From assembly GCA_024704765.1 (NCBI GenBank), contig JAKMXF010000015.1:34529-98528 (forward strand): a stretch of 64,000 bases of DNA, given 5' to 3'. The notes beneath the pieces were generated by a model. The model did not search any database. It saw only the letters and a list, made by a program, of their open reading frames with translations, and was not told the origin of the DNA. Shown here one piece after another: positions 1 through 12,603 of this stretch (the first letter of the stretch is position 1; each line of letters begins with the position of its first letter). A program made the position numbers and the translations under genes. The DNA is from Oopsacas minuta (taxonomy: Eukaryota; Porifera; Hexactinellida; Lyssacinosida; Leucopsacidae).

Positions 1-78
1 TTAATACAAGAATTGATGATACTTTTTGGAGAAAACTTTGATTATCTTCTACATTCATTTGTTAACAGTACTACTTAC

Positions 79-3000
79 CCCATTCTCATCATAAAATAGA
101 ATATAATAACTGAGTTCGTATGTAAGATCAGATTGCAGTGGATGATTCACATAGATATTCCCGTTAATTTCAGTTTCTGTATTATCTCCTACCAGGAATA
201 GAAAATAAGATTCATCTTCACTGAAATAAGTGTTATCTAATACTGCTTGTATTTTAATATCTGATATCCCAGTCATAGAGAATACATCTAGTATAGATGA
301 GGTGATTAGACTGTAAGCTTGTTGTATTGAGAGTGTAGTGAATACTAGAGGAGAGTTAGTGTCAGATATTATGTAGATTAGCCTGAAGGAGAAACAGAGT
401 GATAATACTATTCATATGTACATATATACAGTTAACTCGAACACTTAGGGGAATTAATATCTGTTCGAGACTTCGAGTTAACGGAAGTACTAAAGTACAT
501 TGAAGCAATTTTAGTGATAGCCCAAATGAAAATTATCCTTTCTCTGGTCCGGTTCTCCAACCTTTGATAATTAGGGACTATTTATCGTAATTAACCACTG
601 ATTTCCCCACCAAATACTAGATTTTCAGATTCGTCACCCACAATCGTAAATTTAGATCTAGGAATTTAGTTATTACATGCAAGCAGGTGTATGTTTAACT
701 TTTCTTATTACGTAATCAGATTGTAGATATTGCTTTATCGTGCGGGGGCGCGGGGACGTACGAACTCTATATGAGTGGCAAGCTGCAATAATATTTAATA
801 TTTAAACTTGGCGGTTAGTATGTGTTTGTGTGTAGTAATTACTTACGCAATATTGGCAGTTGGGAATAATCCTTGTGAAGGAATTCTTAACTCATATCTT
901 CCACCAGTCTCAGTTGATGGAGGAGGAGTAACAGGTAGAGGCCTGTCTGTACTTTCTGGAGCTAAATGGAATAAATAATATCAATTATTTTACATTTGAA
1001 ACTGTTGAACAAGTTATCTAATAACTTATCCAAAAGAATGCAGATTTAATAATGTTCATAAATTATCATAATAGATCGATATCACCTTTACTCACCAGTA
1101 GGAAAGGTAGTTTCCCAAATTTCATTAGATATCGGTCCCTCACCGATCTCGTTTACAACAGCAAGAGCAAATGAATAGTTAGTATTTGGATATAAATTTG
1201 ATAAGATAAACGTGTAAGGTCCTAGCGTGTTGACAGGAAATTCCATTAGAGTATCAGGTTGTCCTATCTTTGCATAGTATAGATTGTATGACATTAAATA
1301 GACATTGATTGTAGTTAGATTCTTGTCCCAGGAATAGGAAATAGCAGAGGAAGAGATAGTAGAAGATTGGATGTTTATTGGGGGACTGTTAGGTACTGAA
1401 GAATAGATGTTAATTGTTGGAAGATTATTTTAATAATTACAAGTTTACAACACATTCCCTGTAATAATTTTGAATGAAGCTTTGAGTTCATTCATGAAAT
1501 TAGGCGAGTTAATTGTAATCTGTTAGCCATGGCCTTAGAATATCCGCGTATGATGTGTGCATATTAATCGTTTTATACTCTGAAGAACCTTCAAATTTTA
1601 TTAGCATCTTAATCCACCCTCTCTTAGCTTATTAATTCATAAAAAATTGGGGTAAGATTTCTGAATTTTCATAATTTGAAACACAAACAAAGGATTAGAT
1701 AAAATAGCTTAAATAGATTCTTAACCTATTCATCTGTAAAATATTCCAGTTTTAACAAGATGTAATGACAGTTGAGATGTCATGACAGTTGAGATGTCAA
1801 CATTTGAATTTCCGTAATTAATTGTGTAGTTCATGTATTAGTCAATTTTTGCACTACTATGTATAATTACTTACAATCACTGTCTAGAGGATTAATCTGT
1901 AATTGAACTGCAGCAGTAGTACCCATAAGATTGTTAGCAGAGACATTAACAAAGTATTCAAAATGTGGCTGTAGCCCTGTCAACATAAACTCATTTCCTG
2001 GTCCCGTAATGACAGTAATAATATCTGTTGTACTAATAATAGTTATTTCTCTTCTCGTTATTTGTGTTAAGAACACATTGCCTGGTGTTAAGAATCCTTG
2101 TAGAGTAATTGTAAAGCCGGTTAGTTCTCCACCAAGGAATTCAATGGATACATCAGGTAAGATTATGGTGAAACTAGCTGATGTCTGTGAGAGGACACTG
2201 GTCTCGTTGACCTGAAATGGTATTGCATTAGGTGGACCTGTGAGAAAGAATTTATGTTAATTATCTGGAGAAAATTTTCTTGCTATTATTTATCAAGTTT
2301 TAGGAATTTACGATTAAGTCAATGCAAATATTCTCAAGCACAAACTTACTAACAACAGGTGTTATTACCATTATAACATCTTCACTGGGTAACCCTGCTC
2401 CTATTGAACTTACAGCAGTCACAGTGATGTTATATAAAACTCCCTCTTCTAACCCAGTGAATGCCTTTGCATACAATACGTTGCTAGGGATTGGATAGGT
2501 ACTGTCATCAAGATATATTATTCTATCATCCACAGAAAGCTCAGTGTTTGTAGCATTGAATGTTATTATGAAACTGAGGATAATTCCGTTCTGTTCTATC
2601 TCAATGGGAGCTCTCTATGATACTCCAATCTCTGTTCCACTCAATGCATTAGCTCCCACAAGTATTGGCGGACCAGGTACTATATGTCTATTATAATTAA
2701 AGTTATTATTCAATATCAATTGTTGCCTGGTTGTAGGTCTGTTAATTCGTTGTCATGAAAAGTATTTATGGTATGTTATTTGAATTAGAATGTCTCGATC
2801 CGTTTAACATATCTATTTACAATGTTAGTTTAATTCAAGAATTTATTCAGAGTTCAATAATATTAGAGAAAATATCAAATATGCTAAATCCGATTTCTAA
2901 CTTTTGAATTAATAATTTTAAATGTACTTGTTTGTTTTTATAAAAATTAGTATACAAATACTTGAAATCTCAAAAATACTTAGAGACTTGCTCTTAATGG

Positions 3001-6000
3001 CTGCAATGGTGTAACAAAGTATCTATCAAATTTCATTATTTTAACAATGAAATATATGCATATGATATTTTTCGATTTATCCGCATGAATCCGTCAGTTG
3101 CCAATTGTTTTGCTTTCAACTTACATGCTTCATCTGTTAGCACGGTTATATTCTCAGTGAAAGGACTTACTCCCTATTCCATTGACAGCAGCAACCTGAA
3201 TAAGATACAAATCGTATTCTTCCAGATTCTGTAGATAAACTATTGTAGTATATATCAGAGGATATTCTACAGGATATACTTCTATTAGGCTATATTGAGT
3301 TTCTCTTTGGGATCGTACTGCTTGATAGGTTACATTGAAAACAAGATTGGACCGTTTTGATCTATTAGTGATGGTTCGTCAAATTCTAACATAATTGTAG
3401 TTGAGTTTATAGCTAATCCTGTGAAATTTTGTGGTGCTGATGTAGGAGCTAAATGAGTAGGAATATTATTATACCTCCTACTATCAAATTGAATTAGTGT
3501 GATTTTGGTAAATGTCCACATAGTGAAGTAAATGCACAAATGGAACAGTACACACATTTTATCAACTAGTCGATAAAAATCCTTCTACTCATCCCAATAT
3601 CGCTTCAAAATACACCAACCAGCAACCACCTGGGAGGATCTGGACATCTCTAGATTTGGAGGCGGAAACTGCATTTATGGGAAATTTACATAGAGGTTAT
3701 GTAACAGCAATTTCTCATGGTGGACCCACCCGCCAGGTTTGAATTAGTTTCCTAAAACTTGGCGCAAATTACCTCAATGATCTGTTTGGTTGGAGAGGAT
3801 TATATCTGTGTGCCAATATACCTCATATATTAATCTCTGATATATTGCAACCAGAAATTTATAGTATAACAATTGACAAATTCTTGTAATTTTGAGGTTA
3901 ACAACACTTCAGCTCAATTTATATTAGCTAAATTTAGGTTAGTAGCTGTAATAATAATATAATTATTATACTTATAGAGTGGATACCGGTTATAAGAACA
4001 TCGTCGGGAACTGGACATGTTGTTCTTATAACCGGTTTGTAGTATATAGTGAAAACACTTCATTTAAACATATTTGGATGTAGGAACCTACCATATATAG
4101 AAAATGGTTATCATATCTACTGAATAATTTATTCCGATTCTACAAACACACCGTATTATGAACCAATTTTGCTACTACTCTAAGAGTGTTCTTATAACCG
4201 GCATAATTATATTTGGGTATTTGGTAACCGTTTTCAAGTACAATGTTCCTATACCCAGCATGTTCTTATAACCTGTGTTCTTATATCCGACATCTACTGC
4301 ATTATCAATATATTATTCAATATCTTACCTGTTTGCAATGTTCTAATGACAATTTCTGAACTCAGCGGTCCCTCCATACCAGAATTAATTGCTCTTATAG
4401 AGATAGCATAATTGTGTAGTTGTGTCTGAGAAAGCTGTTACATTCCTTGGTGACATGTCTGGTGCTATAGAATGTAGAGATATGCTTATAATTTCATTCT
4501 TATCATAAAATTATTGTAAGTAGACCCCGCTTAATAACGGTGATCTTCCCAAAGTACGAATAATATTATGGTAATAACATATCGACAAGACATAGATTTA
4601 TTCAAATTATACCTTAGATAAGTAATTGGCAGCCCAGAATATGTTTACTTCTGGACCAGGTCATTTTGAATAGATTAAATGAATTCATTCTACTTACCTG
4701 CTGGTAAGGTTTCTTGAGTCAGTTCATTGGTATAAGGGCCAATTCCTTCAGAATTAACTGCAGCTACGCTAAATGTATAATTATTGAATTCTTCAGGTCC
4801 ACTCAGTAGATAAGTAACAGTATCTGTTGCTGGGTAATCCGTTGTAATGTTTGAAACATTAATGAACTCATTCATAGAAGGAAATGGATTTCCTACCACT
4901 TGTATTATATATGAAGTTATAAGTCCATTTTGTGCTTCAGTAAGAGGAGGTAGCCAACCAAGAAGAATCCTGGTTTCCTCGAAAAATTCCACTATTAAAA
5001 TCTGTGGAGGTTGATCAGGAGCTAAATTGAAATAATAAATAATACATGGAAGTTTTAAATAATGATGTACCCTGGTTAATAGGTAGCGATTATTAATTTC
5101 AAACCTCCTAGAGAGGGAAGTTGCGATTATTGTAAACACTACGTTAATTTCTATATAATCATACTTATGTGTTACATTATGTGTATTTATCCAACAAACA
5201 GTAGCTAAATTAAAATACAGGGGAATGACTCATTATAAGCAGTTATTATTAGTAGGAGAAGGCCTTATTCGAGGTAATAGGGTACATAATATAGCTGGTA
5301 TTGATGCCAACCAATCTGTTGTCCTTATAGCACTGACAGGTTTTCGTTATGACTATCCTTTACATACTTTCCAACCTGGGTGAAGGAAAAAGCGAGCAGA
5401 AAGTAGTGATTTAGCAGGACATCGCGGGACATTGCATATTTGCATTAGACTGTACTACAAAAATGCCAGAAAATAAAGATTTTGCCAAGTTTTGGCGGGA
5501 TTTTGGTCAGAAAAGCGGGACGTCCCGCCAAAACCTGACAGTTGGCAAGTATGTTCTAATATCAGGTTAGAGAAGGATGTAACATGGACAACTCGTATAA
5601 CCTCTTGGGACTAGAAAAACAATCGCTGTATTCATTTAGAAGTTAATTTGAGCTTATTGCTTTAGTGAAAATGGTGACTGGATCGTTGTAATATCATACA
5701 CCTCAAGTGACAAGAATTGCAGCAAAAAATTGAGTTACGATATTTTTATATTTCGAATATTTCGTGCTTATTGTGTGAAATATTGATTCTTTCTAGTGAA
5801 GTACTGTAGTAGTGTTTCTAGTAAGTTATGATTAATGTATGACTATATTCTACAGTAAACCTACATACACGATACATGATACAACAAATACATGCAGCAA
5901 CCTGTTGCTTGAAAAAATTTTGGAATTAGAGGGAAATTTGTTGCAGACAGCATTGTTATACCGTGTACATGTATGGTAAGAGTTGCATCAAACAAAGTTG

Positions 6001-7433
6001 CATCATGTATGCTGGCCTAAATATACAATAAGTATGATGACAAGTATTGGAGAGTAATGTAGGGGTCTATAACTCTAAGTCATATATCAAACATGTATAC
6101 AAAGCAATAAAAATTTCAACTCACCAGTTGGCTGAGTTTCTATGTACATCGGCTCACTCTCCATTCCTACTCCAATAGAATTTACAGCACTAATAACAAA
6201 TGTGTAATTGTTATACGCTTCTAAGATTACATAATAGATACTGTTTTCTTGGTTTGGACTAGCCATTACCTCTTCTACTGTTAGATTTGTGTCAATTGGA
6301 TTTCCATAATATGTAATATTGTATGAGAGGATGATATCATTACGTTCTATAGCTAGTGGGGGGAACCAGTCTATAGGTATTGTATTATCTGATAGTGTTA
6401 GAATAGTGATGTTGGTTGGAGGTCCACTTGCCACTGAAATACAAGATTTAGATAAAATAAAATTCCTGTTATATCGAACTCATGGGACCGCAATATTTCT
6501 TCAATAAAATTGGAATTCGACATAGACGATGCCCCAAATATTGGAAATGTGGGAGTACTCGTAATTGAAGCTAAAAGAAAATAACGAATGGTGATTGCTA
6601 TGTATATGTTATTTGCATTATAATCACAATCTTTGATTTATGAACGATGCTCAAATTTGCAAAAATACAAATAAAATATTTCCGGATGGGGAACCGATTT
6701 TGGACAGGTGGGTATAAGCAGTGTTCCCCCTAAGCGTTTTGTTGACCGACCGGCTTGCCGCCCAAAACGCCAATTTGGCATTCCGCCAGCCGGTCAATTC
6801 GGATCTGCAGTCGATCAAAATACATTGAGTAGATATTATTAGTATAGGCATAGGCTTAACAGCTATTAATATAATCATATACGATTTGAATTCAGCGATT
6901 TTCCACAATATCAATGTTGGGTTTCATTTGTATGTTCTGAAAAGTGTCGTAATCTCCAGCAGGAACTTTGCCGGAATTAGATGTTTTCGGCCGATAAAAC
7001 AGGCCATGAGGCCGACCAAATGTGACCCATAACTTGGCTTAGGGGGAACACTGGGTATGAGAAACAATTATGTATATTACTTTACACGGCCTAAACTCCT
7101 AATTTAAATCCTTGAATATTAACCTACTTATTCAATACTAAAGAAAATAAGAAAGTAAAAATAACAAATACGATTCATAAAACATAGAGTTCTAGCTACC
7201 TATCGAATGCAATATTACAAACTGAGGTGGGAGGGCCTCGTCCCTAGTAAGTTAGAGAAATATAAATTTATATAGAATAAAACTATATACTCACAAGATG
7301 ATGGAATTATTGTTGTAGTTATCTGAAGACGAATCTATGGAAAAATGCGAGTAATATTGTTATTAATTTTAAACATATATAATAATCTTACCAGGCAAAG
7401 CAAAAGTTGAAGAAGTATAACGTTGTTCCCCAT
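79..7433 (-). CDS. Multi-FN3 cell-surface receptor, 5' portion (partial; runs off the window start)
   Basis: Exons on the minus strand, from splice sites I could place: 7433-7392 (ATG and hydrophobic signal peptide MGNNVILLQLLLCL), 7322-7295 (Thr/Ile-rich linker), FN3 exons 6433-6125, 5021-4698, 4464-4329, 3448-3125, 2679-2350, 2237-1875 and 1395-1096, linker 961-847, and 382-79. All FN3 exons begin and end in phase 1 (intact ones are 300-363 nt, multiples of three), and phases also agree across the last two exons. Exon 4464-4329 is only 136 nt and joins the start of one FN3 to the end of one; exon 3448-3125 carries a -1 and a +1 shift; exon 2679-2350 has an in-frame TAG at 2617-2615 where an FN3 Trp is expected. 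The 382-79 exon resembles the membrane-proximal region of receptor tyrosine phosphatases (Asn-x-Pro-Leu-x-x-x-x-x-Tyr pattern). That identity is inference because membrane and cytoplasmic parts lie outside. It may be a decaying gene, or a gene that skips the three bad exons. Confidence 0.75.
429..482. repeat. Small pogo/Tigger-like inverted-repeat element fragment
   Basis: A CAGTTAACTCGAAC start and a TTCGAGTTAAC end face each other. The same terminal words occur in elements near 21.93 kb and 22.20 kb. It lies in the intron between the last two exons of the FN3 gene, and its outer right end is incomplete. Confidence 0.5.
3985..4290. repeat. Nest of inverted repeats with TTCTTATAACCGG ends
   Basis: ACCGGTTATAAGAACA at 3985 and its reverse complement at 4021 form one inverted pair. 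Further TGTTCTTATAACC(G) words follow near 4187, 4261 and 4276. A related word pair lies at about 55,022-55,100. This looks like one or two overlapping non-autonomous DNA elements inside an FN3-gene intron, next to the truncated FN3 exon. Confidence 0.5.
5363..5553. repeat. MITE with CATACTT(T/G)CCAAC termini
   Basis: Left end CATACTTTCCAACCT and right end AGTTGGCAAGTATG are inverted copies about 190 bases apart. The interior holds a GCGGGAC/GTCCCGC inverted pair. The same ends occur at 27,291-27,641 and 27,707-27,875, so this is a dispersed family. It lies in the intron between the first two FN3 exons. Confidence 0.6.
6719..7053. mobile_element. Non-autonomous hAT-type element
   Basis: Perfect 16-bp terminal inverted repeats CAGTGTTCCCCCTAAG and CTTAGGGGGAACACTG bound 335 bp. 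They are flanked by 8-bp sequences GGTATAAG (6711-6718) and GGTATGAG (7054-7061), a target duplication with one mismatch. CAGTG ends plus an 8-bp duplication are characteristic of the hAT superfamily. No transposase is inside. It sits in the intron upstream of the first FN3 exon. Confidence 0.8.
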
Positions 7434-8604
7434 ATTTCCAGATTTTTCCCTCTCAATCAATGCAAACTGTATTTATAGAAGTGAATCAATTCATTTTGTT
7501 TGTAAATTTTAAATTTGGTTTAATCAAATGCCTAAAGTCAATTTGATTAATTTTTGTAATGAAAGCGCTAATCTATAAAATTTATAATATTAATTATGAT
7601 ATATTTAATATTAACTGTTATTTGATGATAATTTATTACTAATTTAGATTGTCTGAGTAATTTAATATAATATTTTATACTTTGTGCTCCGCTATAGTGT
7701 TGCAGTAGTCCAGTTCGGTTTTAATTTTTCCTAGCATATTTCATGTGGGTAAAGGCTCATTGAATGTATTGCAAGATGTCTAAATGATATTGAAATTGTG
7801 TGGCCATGTCACAGAGTATTCCTTGTAAATGACAATTAATGGATTTAGAGGAGTAGGGACTTTATAGATAGGAACATTCTTGATGATAATATGTCGGTTC
7901 AGTCCACAAATTGTAGCAAACTGCGATAGTAGTAACATTATTCGGTCATAGGATTCATTTTGTAAATTCCGAAATCACTAAGTTAGCATCTAATTATAAT
8001 TGAACACTTATTCAAAGGATGGTAAGACTTACAATCAAAGGCTACTTCTTTACAATTCATGTCAAAATATCTCAAAATGTATTAACAAAAGCAAATGAAC
8101 TATTATATTATCAGTGAATAGGAAGTTGACTATGGCGGAACTACTGGTATAAAGTTTAGAGTCATAGGACTCATAGTTTTTAACAAACAGAAACATATTT
8201 CCTTAGCGACACAGGAATATGTACACTCCATTCATACCAACCATTTTTTTCAAATAAATATTTCTCCATTATCATTATATACAACTGTCAAGCATTAAAA
8301 ACACTGACACCATGGTTTAAACACAGCTTGAAAAAGCGCTTCGCACCTAGCAAGCGAAGTGCACTAGTCTTTATTAAAATTTTTGTTTTTTAGTTTTTGT
8401 CTGAGCTAATTGAGGTACTGGTAAAAGCTATAAACTTGAAAGTTGACATGTATGTGTAATATGGTCCGAACATGTATGAAGTTTAAGATCAATATTTGTA
8501 TGCATATTTGTGCTATATGTGAGAATTTGAATGACTGATTTTCATTAGTTAGAAATCGAATGTATATAGAGCTATAGTAAATGTGAGTTGATGCAGAAGT
8601 AGTA
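7434..8604. other. Intergenic, no gene seen
   Basis: AT-rich sequence between the FN3 gene start and the Tc1/mariner element. It presumably holds the FN3 promoter. A short dispersed word (AAGCGCTTCGC..AAGCGAAG) lies near 8333-8368 and recurs in part near 12.17, 29.62 and 43.74 kb. I see no coding similarity. Confidence 0.5.
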
Positions 8605-9918
8605 CAGGGCGGCTTTTAAGTTCTGTCCCATGATTTATAAGAACCATTTTTCCATGCTGAGTCTTTGCTATTAGATATATCTTATTAGTTTACCTTATTA
8701 TACTGTATTTAACATAAATATACAGTTTCAGAGTACAATTGTAGAGAAATTTCAATTTTATTAGTGATGGAACGTGAGAGGTCGGCAATTGTAGAATTAT
8801 TTACAAAAGGACATCCTTCAAGGGAAATTTTGAAGATCCTGAAACTCCCTCTAAACAGAAGGAAATTTGTATACCGCACTATTAGGCGATACAAGGATAC
8901 TGGAAAAGTTGAAGATATGGCAAGATCAGGCCGTCCGTGCTCAGTAACCACCCTCAGCTTAGGGAAAGTCATCGCCCAGCGAATTCGCCGAAATCCTAGA
9001 CGTTCCATAAGGAAAATGGCTCTAGATCTGAAAGTATCAAGATGTGCAATGACTAAAATTGTGAAAAGGGATTTAGGGATAAGTTCATTCAAGCGTAAGA
9101 AGGTACACTTCCTTTCTCAATTGGTAAAGGAAAAAAGGGTTTGCAAGATGCAAAGGTGCGTTGGGCCGGTACGCTGTTGAAAATCTAGAAAAAATATTAT
9201 TTTCAGATGAGAAAATATTCACTATCCAGGAGGCAACCAATGTACAAAATGATCGTATACTTGCATCATCTCCTTCCAAAGTCGACGAGAAGTTCAGATA
9301 TGTTAGCCGAATACAGAACCCTAAGTCGGTGATGGTTTGGGCAGGGGTGTCAAAAATGGGCCGGACACCATTGGTTTTTGTACCACAAGGGGTAAAAATC
9401 AATTCAATTAATTATCGAGAAATGGTTTTGGAGCCAGTATTGAAGAATATAGGCCGAGACATGTTCGGAGGTACATCATTTGTTTTCCATCAAGACGGGG
9501 CGCCAGCACACACTTCTAATGTTACCCAGTCATGGTTACATGACAATTTTCCTGGTTTTATAACCAAGGAAGAATGGCCTCCTTACAGTCCTGACCTGAA
9601 TCCCATGGATTATTCTGTGTGGTCAATTCTCGAGACGAAAGCTTGTGTTAACTCTCACACAAGTATCAAGTCACTGAAGAGGAAACTTTGCCAAGAGTGG
9701 AATAAAATTCCCCAAAAAACCCTCCGTGCTGCTATTGAGGCCTTGCCAGATCGAATTACACGTGTAATACAAAATGAGGGAGGCTATATTGAATAAAATT
9801 CGCGAAATATGTTTTGTCTCTGAATCATAAATTAGAGCAATAAATATCATTACCAAGCTATATATATATATTGATAAATAATAGTTTTTGCATGGGACAG
9901 AACTTAAAAGCCACCCTG
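8605..9918 (+). mobile_element. Tc1/mariner-superfamily DD37D transposon, nearly complete
   Basis: The 1314-bp element has 28-bp inverted ends that differ at one position (CAGGGCGGCTTTTAAG... versus CAGGGTGGCTTTTAAG...). They sit exactly between TA dinucleotides at 8603-8604 and 9919-9920, the target duplication of this superfamily. It encodes one transposase on the plus strand, interrupted by a single one-base insertion. The near-perfect ends suggest recent activity. Confidence 0.92.
8764..9796 (+). pseudogene. DD37D mariner-type transposase with one frameshift
   Basis: The N-terminal frame (8764-9180) holds the paired-like helix-turn-helix DNA-binding region, ending with the SGRPCSVTT linker. 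The second frame (to 9796) holds the catalytic domain: first Asp in FSDEKIF, second in FHQDGAPAH, third in SPDLNPMDYSVW. Exactly 37 residues separate the second and third Asp, which defines the DD37D (maT-like) group. The frames join if one extra base near 9160-9166 is removed. Otherwise the reading is continuous to GGYIE and stop, close to the usual 340 residues. The element may have been inactivated by this single lesion, or the base may be an assembly error. Confidence 0.9.
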
Positions 9919-10486
9919 TATTTGACTGCAGATAAGGTTAGAAAAATGTTTGGATACAGATTATAAATTTTCTAACTGAAATTAATGCTTTGTGATGTTA
10001 GAGTTGCCTAATAAGCATCAATTGGATTTCATTCCAGGTTGCATATTATCCAGTAGTCAATAGGACATAAACTATCATGAGTAGCTTATTGAACGTTTGG
10101 AGTTCCATTTGCCGGTATCGGATAATATTGGCTTACAGTAGCTGTAAGACAATTTTATAGGATGTAAATTTCTAAACAACAGGGGAAAATCCAAAAAAAG
10201 TACTGCAATTTAAATAAGGCGCATGCATTAGCTCGACTTTCCATTTTCGACCACCTTAGCCTAATTATATAAACCAGAAAACGTGTAAAGAAATTTATTG
10301 GTTCCCATATCATTTTGACTACAGTTATTACGTTGCATAACATCTTTCAATTGTCAATTTAGCAAGAATTTACTGCTCCACATATGAACACATTTACCTA
10401 CATTATAATATTGTCTTTTAATCTTGATATTAACAAGTTTGTGATAGTTAATATAAAGATAATATTGCTGATGTAGATGTATAATA

Positions 10487-10548
10487 CAAATCTATGTCAG
10501 CAATATGAAGTCAAATTGTATTGACTTCATATTGCTGATGTAGATTTG
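10487..10548. repeat. Imperfect palindrome, 28-bp arms
   Basis: Arms 10487-10514 and 10521-10548 are reverse complements with two mismatches around a 6-base loop. A direct partial copy of the arm (AATATTGCTGATGTAGAT) sits just upstream at 10,462. This is probably the collapsed remains of a small DNA element. Confidence 0.7.
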
Positions 10549-11494
10549 CATAAAAAGGTTAGCAACGAACATGTAGATTTGAATGTAAAATAATAAATCA
10601 GTATATTATCAATGAAAGTACTATTATACCAGAAATTCTCAATCTCTAAACAGCTATCAAACACAATACATTTTGTTAACAAAGTTCGCCAACTTACATC
10701 AGCTGTGTAGAAAATTAAAACGTTTTATTGTTGATTATTACCTTTAATATGACTAATAGGAGTCTTTGACTGGTGGTTTTGTGATGAACTTGGCGCTTTG
10801 CCCATCGATTACAAGGTTGCCGTGGTAATCAAATATTACAACTATTCCCATAGGATTACATTGTATTATTTTCTAGATATGATTACTATTCATCATACAC
10901 AAGAATTCAAATACCATTCCGTAACCTTACCTGACAACAGACGATCAAACGAATAAATAAACAACAATTGAGATTAAATAGTATATTGTATTATATAATG
11001 TGGGATAATTAATATTATTCGTATAAATATTCACTGAACTATTTAGTGAGTCTGCCGGCCAGAGCTGTATTAATTAATTAACTCATTTTGAGTTAGCAAA
11101 ACTCTAAGTGAGTGAATATTCACAATATCTACCTATTATTGCAATATTATAATGCGAACAAAGTACAATACGTAGTATTCCAACATTTCTATATGTAGTG
11201 TTACTTTCATCTAAGAGAGTTATTCAATCTATGGTTGATGTAACTATACTATACGTCATATATTACTGTAGCTTTACAAAGTAATATATAGAAATGAATT
11301 TGTAGATTTGGGTCGTAGGAACATCTTCAAACATGATGCACACTGCATAAATCATATACAAAATTACTGAGTAAGGGATTTTGTGTCCATTTTGGAAACG
11401 AATTACAGCAAATGAAGACAATTCGTGTGTCACGTAATTATTGCATTGTATTTCTAGAAAGCACGATGACGCAAAGAGCATGACAACGGAGCAA

Positions 11495-11552
11495 TATCAT
11501 GGCCATTCTTTAAGAAGGATACTTTACACCTTCTTAAATGACGGTCATGATA
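11495..11552. repeat. Imperfect inverted repeat, 24-bp arms
   Basis: TATCATGGCCATTC... at 11495-11518 pairs with 11529-11552, with a few mismatches and a 10-base loop. No function can be assigned. Confidence 0.65.
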
Positions 11553-12442
11553 CAAGTTCTGATATACCGACAGTACCGTAACAAAAATATGAAAGAAGAG
11601 TCCAGACAATGGCGCGCTCCATAAAACAAGGCCTAAGGATAACCGCTAGTACACCAGAATGCAATTTCTACCACACAGCACCTGCCAATAATACTTTCGG
11701 ACCAAAAATTTCTGTTTCTTGTCAGAGAACATACTAAGATAACAAATTTGTCCAGGGCCAAACATGATCCGGCCTAGATTTCTATCAGAAATGGAGCTAA
11801 TTCATACAATCTTTCTGGAAATTCGTACTAACTTGGTTCCAATTAAGAATATTCCACTGTATTAACATCGGAATATGAATATCAGTATTCTCAATACAGT
11901 TCCCGAAAAGAGCCAATATAGTACAGCGCAGTTCCTTACTTCCCCAATTCTTGTTGTGGCTCTGAATACCGATCAATGGATTGTGTTCAGTCTGGCCTAC
12001 TCGTGGCACGGATGCTATATTCCCCATAACATATGTACAGTGAACATTCTCTAATCGGAACAAGGTATTAGTCTGAATCAATCTTAGAAAATAATCCAAA
12101 ATAGTTATAAATACTTATTTTGTCCAATTGTGTCAAGAAATATAATGACAAAGCTGTCGACAAGCGACCAAGCAAGCGAAGCGTGCTAGTACGTATAAAG
12201 AAAGAAAATATGTTGATAAAACTTTCAAAGTAAATCACCATTTTGAGGATCGTAAATATGAATGTGATCAGATCGCACGTTTATGAATTAGGAATATAGG
12301 ATCAGAACCGAGACACCTATCCTGATTTCAGCCAAGAAAGGTATCTAGATTTCTAGATAGATTCCTGAATATTACCATTGCTTAAGACAGCATTTCCAAA
12401 CACATGAGAATAAGAACGTCATGTTAAGCATCTTAGAATAAC

Positions 12443-12450
12443 TATATAAA
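12443..12450 (+). promoter_or_regulatory. Candidate TATA box
   Basis: TATATAAA lies about 155 bases upstream of the ATG of the sugar transporter at 12604 and matches the TATA consensus. In such AT-rich DNA it could occur by chance. Confidence 0.3.
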
Positions 12451-12603
12451 GAGGTATTGCACAAAGAATGAACTAACAATTTCAATAATATATACATAAG
12501 GTCAGTTAGCAAAATTATACAGAAACTATAGTATTTTGTATAAATAAGATTTGGAAAATTGAAGTTTATTAAGAATATTTCGCTTGTATCAAACTAAATT
12601 CAA

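Larger units (their letters stand above)
9921..12442. other. Intergenic, inverted repeats only
   Basis: No supported gene. It contains the palindromes at 10,487-10,548 and 11,495-11,552 and a short dispersed word near 12,165-12,190. A 100-codon minus frame at 11,797-12,099 lies in slightly GC-richer sequence, but I recognise nothing in it. Confidence 0.5.

Noticed and set aside
11797-12099. 100-codon minus-strand open frame
   Set aside because: No recognisable domain, no splice context, and an isolated position; chance or a decayed element is as likely.
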